Source of the DNA: Leadbetterella sp031420365
GTDB lineage: Bacteria; Bacteroidota; Bacteroidia; Cytophagales; Spirosomataceae
Assembly: GCA_031420365.1 (NCBI GenBank)
Contig: JANOMP010000270.1
Location: 1 to 7,306 of the forward strand
DNA length: 7,306 bases
Reading direction: 5' to 3'
The notes below the pieces were generated by a model that was given only the letters and a program-made list of their open reading frames with translations, did not search any database and was not told the DNA's origin. The translations under genes were made by a program, and so were the position numbers. Positions 5,216 through 7,306 of the stretch are shown here, piece after piece (within the stretch, counting starts at the first letter, position 1; each line of letters opens with the position of its first letter).

Positions 5216-7111
5216 ATGAAAATTATCATTGTGTCGTTCCTCGTGTTTTTAGGCGTTTTTACAGCTAAAGCTCAACATTCTATTATTCCTGCACCAGTCA
5301 GTTTTGAATCTAAAGAGGGCATGTTTATGCTCGACAACCAAACAAGCATTGACTTAAGAGCCAGTAATCTTGAACTCAAAAAAATGGCAGAAAACTTCCA
5401 AGCCTTCCTTAAGAATGCTGGCACAAACCTTACTTTCAAAACTGTTACAATTCCTGATAGGAGCAATAAAGTTATAATTATTGATTTATTTAAATCCCAA
5501 AACATTGAATTGGGGAATGAAGGATATACTTTAGAAGTAAAAGAAAATAGTATTGAAATTTTGGCAAATACAAATGCTGGAATATTCAATGGTTTGCAAA
5601 CGCTTAGACAGATGTTACCCCTAAATTTTGAATCGAAAGAACAATCAATGGGAATAGGAATGCTGATGGGTTGCAAAATAAAAGATTATCCAAGATTTGG
5701 CTGGAGAGGCTTAATGTTTGATGATAGCCGACATTTTTTTGGAGTTGAAGCAGTGAAAGCGTATATCGACAAAATGGCTCAATACAAATTCAATGTTTTT
5801 CATTGGCATTTAACAGACGACGAAGGTTGGCGAATTGAGATTAAATCACTTCCAAAACTCACTGAAATTGGTGCATGGAGAGTGGAACGATTCGGCAGAT
5901 TTGGCGATACGCGTCCATACCCAAAAGAAGGAGAAAAAGCAACTTACGGTGGATTTTATACCCAAGAACAAATAAAAGATATAGTTAAATACGCCGCTGA
6001 AAGAAATATTACTATTGTTCCAGAAATAGACGTTCCTGGACATAGCATGGCTGCTCTTGCCGCATATCCTGAGCTTTCCACCCTTAAAAAAACAACTTTT
6101 GTAAACCCTGGATCTAAGTTTGCCGAGTGGTTTGGTAATGGCACTTTCGAGATGATAATTGAAAATACATTAAACCCAGCTGATGAGAAAGTATATGATT
6201 TTATAAACAAAATAATGACGGAAGTGGCAGCACTGTTCCCAGGCCAATATATACACATGGGGGGCGATGAGAGCTATCATGGCTTTTGGCAAAGAGATGC
6301 AAATGTACAAGCATTTATGAAGAAAAATAACATTAAAGACACCCATGAACTTCAAAGCTATTTTGTTAAACGCGTCGAGAAAATTGTGAGTAGCAAAGGC
6401 AAAAAGCTCATAGGCTGGGATGAAATACTAGAAGGCGGACTAGCGCCGGGTGCTGCAGTAATGAGTTGGAGAGGGATGAAAGGTGGAATAGAGGCTGCCA
6501 AAATGGGAGTACCAGTAGTAATGACACCAACTGATTATGCCTATATTGATTATACACAGGGAGATAAAAGCGTTGAAAATCCCATTTATAATGACCTAAC
6601 TTTAGAAAAGACGTATTTATTTGAACCTGTACCTGATGGAATTGATTCAAAATATATTTTAGGAGGTCAAGCAAACCTCTGGACGGAAGTAATTCCTACT
6701 CTTCCATTCGCATTTTATATGACGTATCCTCGATCTTTTGCAATGTCAGAAGTTTTATGGAGTCCAAAAGATGCCAAAAACTGGACAGGATTTATAAATC
6801 GAACAGAAGCACACTTTTCTAGGTTCGATGCTGCAAAAATAAATATTTCAAAAGCAGTTTATGAGCCAATTGTAGTAGTAAAGAAAGAGAAGGAAAAAAT
6901 AATAGTAGAACTTAGCAACAATGTTCCAAATGCAGAAATATATTATTCCATAGATAATACATATCCAGTAAACTATGCTAAAAAATATGTTGGAGCATTT
7001 GAAGTTCCTAACGGAAACTTGAGTCTAAGAACCCAATCTTTTAGAAGCGGGCAGCCTTTAGGTCGTGAATTGATAATTCCATATACTGATTTAGTAAAAA
7101 GGATAAAATGA
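5216..7111 (+). CDS. Secreted GH20 beta-N-acetylhexosaminidase
   Basis: Exo-acting enzyme that removes terminal beta-linked GlcNAc or GalNAc from chitin oligomers, glycans or cell-wall fragments by substrate-assisted catalysis. Residues 1-20 form a signal peptide ending AKAQ with no lipobox, so it is periplasmic or secreted. Residues ~22-150 are the GH20b N-terminal domain, ~155-515 the TIM-barrel, and ~545-625 a small C-terminal beta domain (AEIYYSIDNTYP) of the chitobiase_C/Fn3-associated type. Active-site residues are complete by family comparison: Arg164 (WRGLMFDDSRHF), Asp351-Glu352 (HMGGDE, with Glu352 the acid/base), Trp401 (GWDEIL), Trp418 (SWRG), Tyr443 and Asp445 (YID), and Trp489 and Glu491 (NLWTE). 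HWHLTDDEGWR (196-206) and PEIDVPGH (269-276) are also classic. The 631-residue length is normal. The start fits the signal peptide and the -7 element just upstream. It appears intact; linkage preference is not readable. Confidence 0.96.
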   Translation: MKIIIVSFLVFLGVFTAKAQHSIIPAPVSFESKEGMFMLDNQTSIDLRASNLELKKMAENFQAFLKNAGTNLTFKTVTIPDRSNKVIIIDLFKSQNIELGNEGYTLEVKENSIEILANTNAGIFNGLQTLRQMLPLNFESKEQSMGIGMLMGCKIKDYPRFGWRGLMFDDSRHFFGVEAVKAYIDKMAQYKFNVFHWHLTDDEGWRIEIKSLPKLTEIGAWRVERFGRFGDTRPYPKEGEKATYGGFYTQEQIKDIVKYAAERNITIVPEIDVPGHSMAALAAYPELSTLKKTTFVNPGSKFAEWFGNGTFEMIIENTLNPADEKVYDFINKIMTEVAALFPGQYIHMGGDESYHGFWQRDANVQAFMKKNNIKDTHELQSYFVKRVEKIVSSKGKKLIGWDEILEGGLAPGAAVMSWRGMKGGIEAAKMGVPVVMTPTDYAYIDYTQGDKSVENPIYNDLTLEKTYLFEPVPDGIDSKYILGGQANLWTEVIPTLPFAFYMTYPRSFAMSEVLWSPKDAKNWTGFINRTEAHFSRFDAAKINISKAVYEPIVVVKKEKEKIIVELSNNVPNAEIYYSIDNTYPVNYAKKYVGAFEVPNGNLSLRTQSFRSGQPLGRELIIPYTDLVKRIK

Positions 7112-7156
7112 AATTGACTTTAAATATCAGAAAGTTAAAATTCTACATTTAATATA

Positions 7157-7249
7157 TTAGTTTTGACAAAGGTCGTAACTCAACACCAGTATTTGAGGAC
7201 GGGGTAGTTTAACCCAACTTGCATTTAGCCCTCCGAAAAGTAGTCAAAA
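7157..7249 (-). ncRNA. Possible second IS110-like structured non-coding end
   Basis: On the minus strand this stretch shows, in order, TTTTGAC (7249-7243), TGCAAGTTG (7223-7215), a GGGT/ACCC hairpin (7215-7202), CTGGTGTTGAG (7189-7179) and TGTCAAAACTAA (7168-7157). The IS110 end near 175-281 has the same series: TTTTGAC, TGCAAATTG, a hairpin, CTGGTTGAG and the identical TGTCAAAACTAA, with similar spacing. In both, the first and last motifs can pair. No transposase follows within the window, so it is either a solo relic or the end of an element beyond 7306. Confidence 0.35.
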
Positions 7250-7306
7250 AGGAATAAATTTTTGTCTATTTTCACTTTTTTTCACTTTTTTTTAAATTCT
7301 AAAAAG
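7250..7306. repeat. T-rich tail with short tandem repeat
   Basis: TTTCACTTTTT occurs twice in a row (about 7269-7293) within a T-rich run at the window edge. No gene or clear terminator is seen here; the GH20 gene has no strong hairpin-plus-T-run terminator before this point. Confidence 0.4.

Noticed and set aside
5272..5676. Minus-strand ORF of 134 codons
   Set aside because: Antisense to the strongly supported GH20 gene, with no recognisable motif.
7202..7215. Terminator for the GH20 gene
   Set aside because: The stem is only four base pairs, 90 bases past the stop, and not followed by a T run on the plus strand.

Overview
The window looks like an accessory, recombination-scarred stretch of a Bacteroidota chromosome (Sphingobacteriia or Chitinophagia-like). 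Supporting signs are AT-rich DNA, signal peptides ending in A-x-A-Q or a similar motif, no Shine-Dalgarno sequences, promoter elements of the Bacteroidota type (TAnnTTTG near -7, TTTG near -33), and typical gene families: a secreted M28 peptidase, a GH20 beta-N-acetylhexosaminidase and a DUF2911 protein. The genus cannot be named from this alone.

Layout. Positions 1-79 (minus) are the first 26 codons of an IS110-family transposase. The next ~200 bases are its non-coding end, which folds well and is where this family encodes its bridge RNA. Positions 300-577 hold a 189-bp imperfect palindrome and a direct repeat. Positions 578-1761 (minus) are one secreted DUF2911-family gene split by a one-base frameshift at a four-base homopolymer (1541-1544), so it appears as two ORFs. 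A promoter lies just upstream, followed by a second, small imperfect palindrome (1904-1945). The two palindromes bracket the gene like cassette recombination sites. Positions 1946-2725 are intergenic, with a broken unidentified gene (2311-2644) and two 18-bp direct repeats. Positions 2726-4198 (minus) encode an intact secreted M28 metallopeptidase. Just upstream of its start codon is an IS21-family end (4223-4263), followed by a decayed istB (4309-4455). After ~600 mostly empty bases, 5216-7111 (plus) encodes an intact secreted GH20 hexosaminidase. The last 195 bases contain a stretch that resembles the IS110 non-coding end in order, spacing and motifs.

Function. The M28 peptidase and GH20 enzyme are divergently arranged, both exported, and both suited to breaking down external peptides and GlcNAc-containing glycans. 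They are separated by an IS relic, so shared regulation is doubtful. The remaining content is mobile-element debris. The most interesting signals are the IS110 bridge-RNA candidate, its apparent second copy at the far end, and the hidden frameshift in the palindrome-flanked DUF2911 gene.
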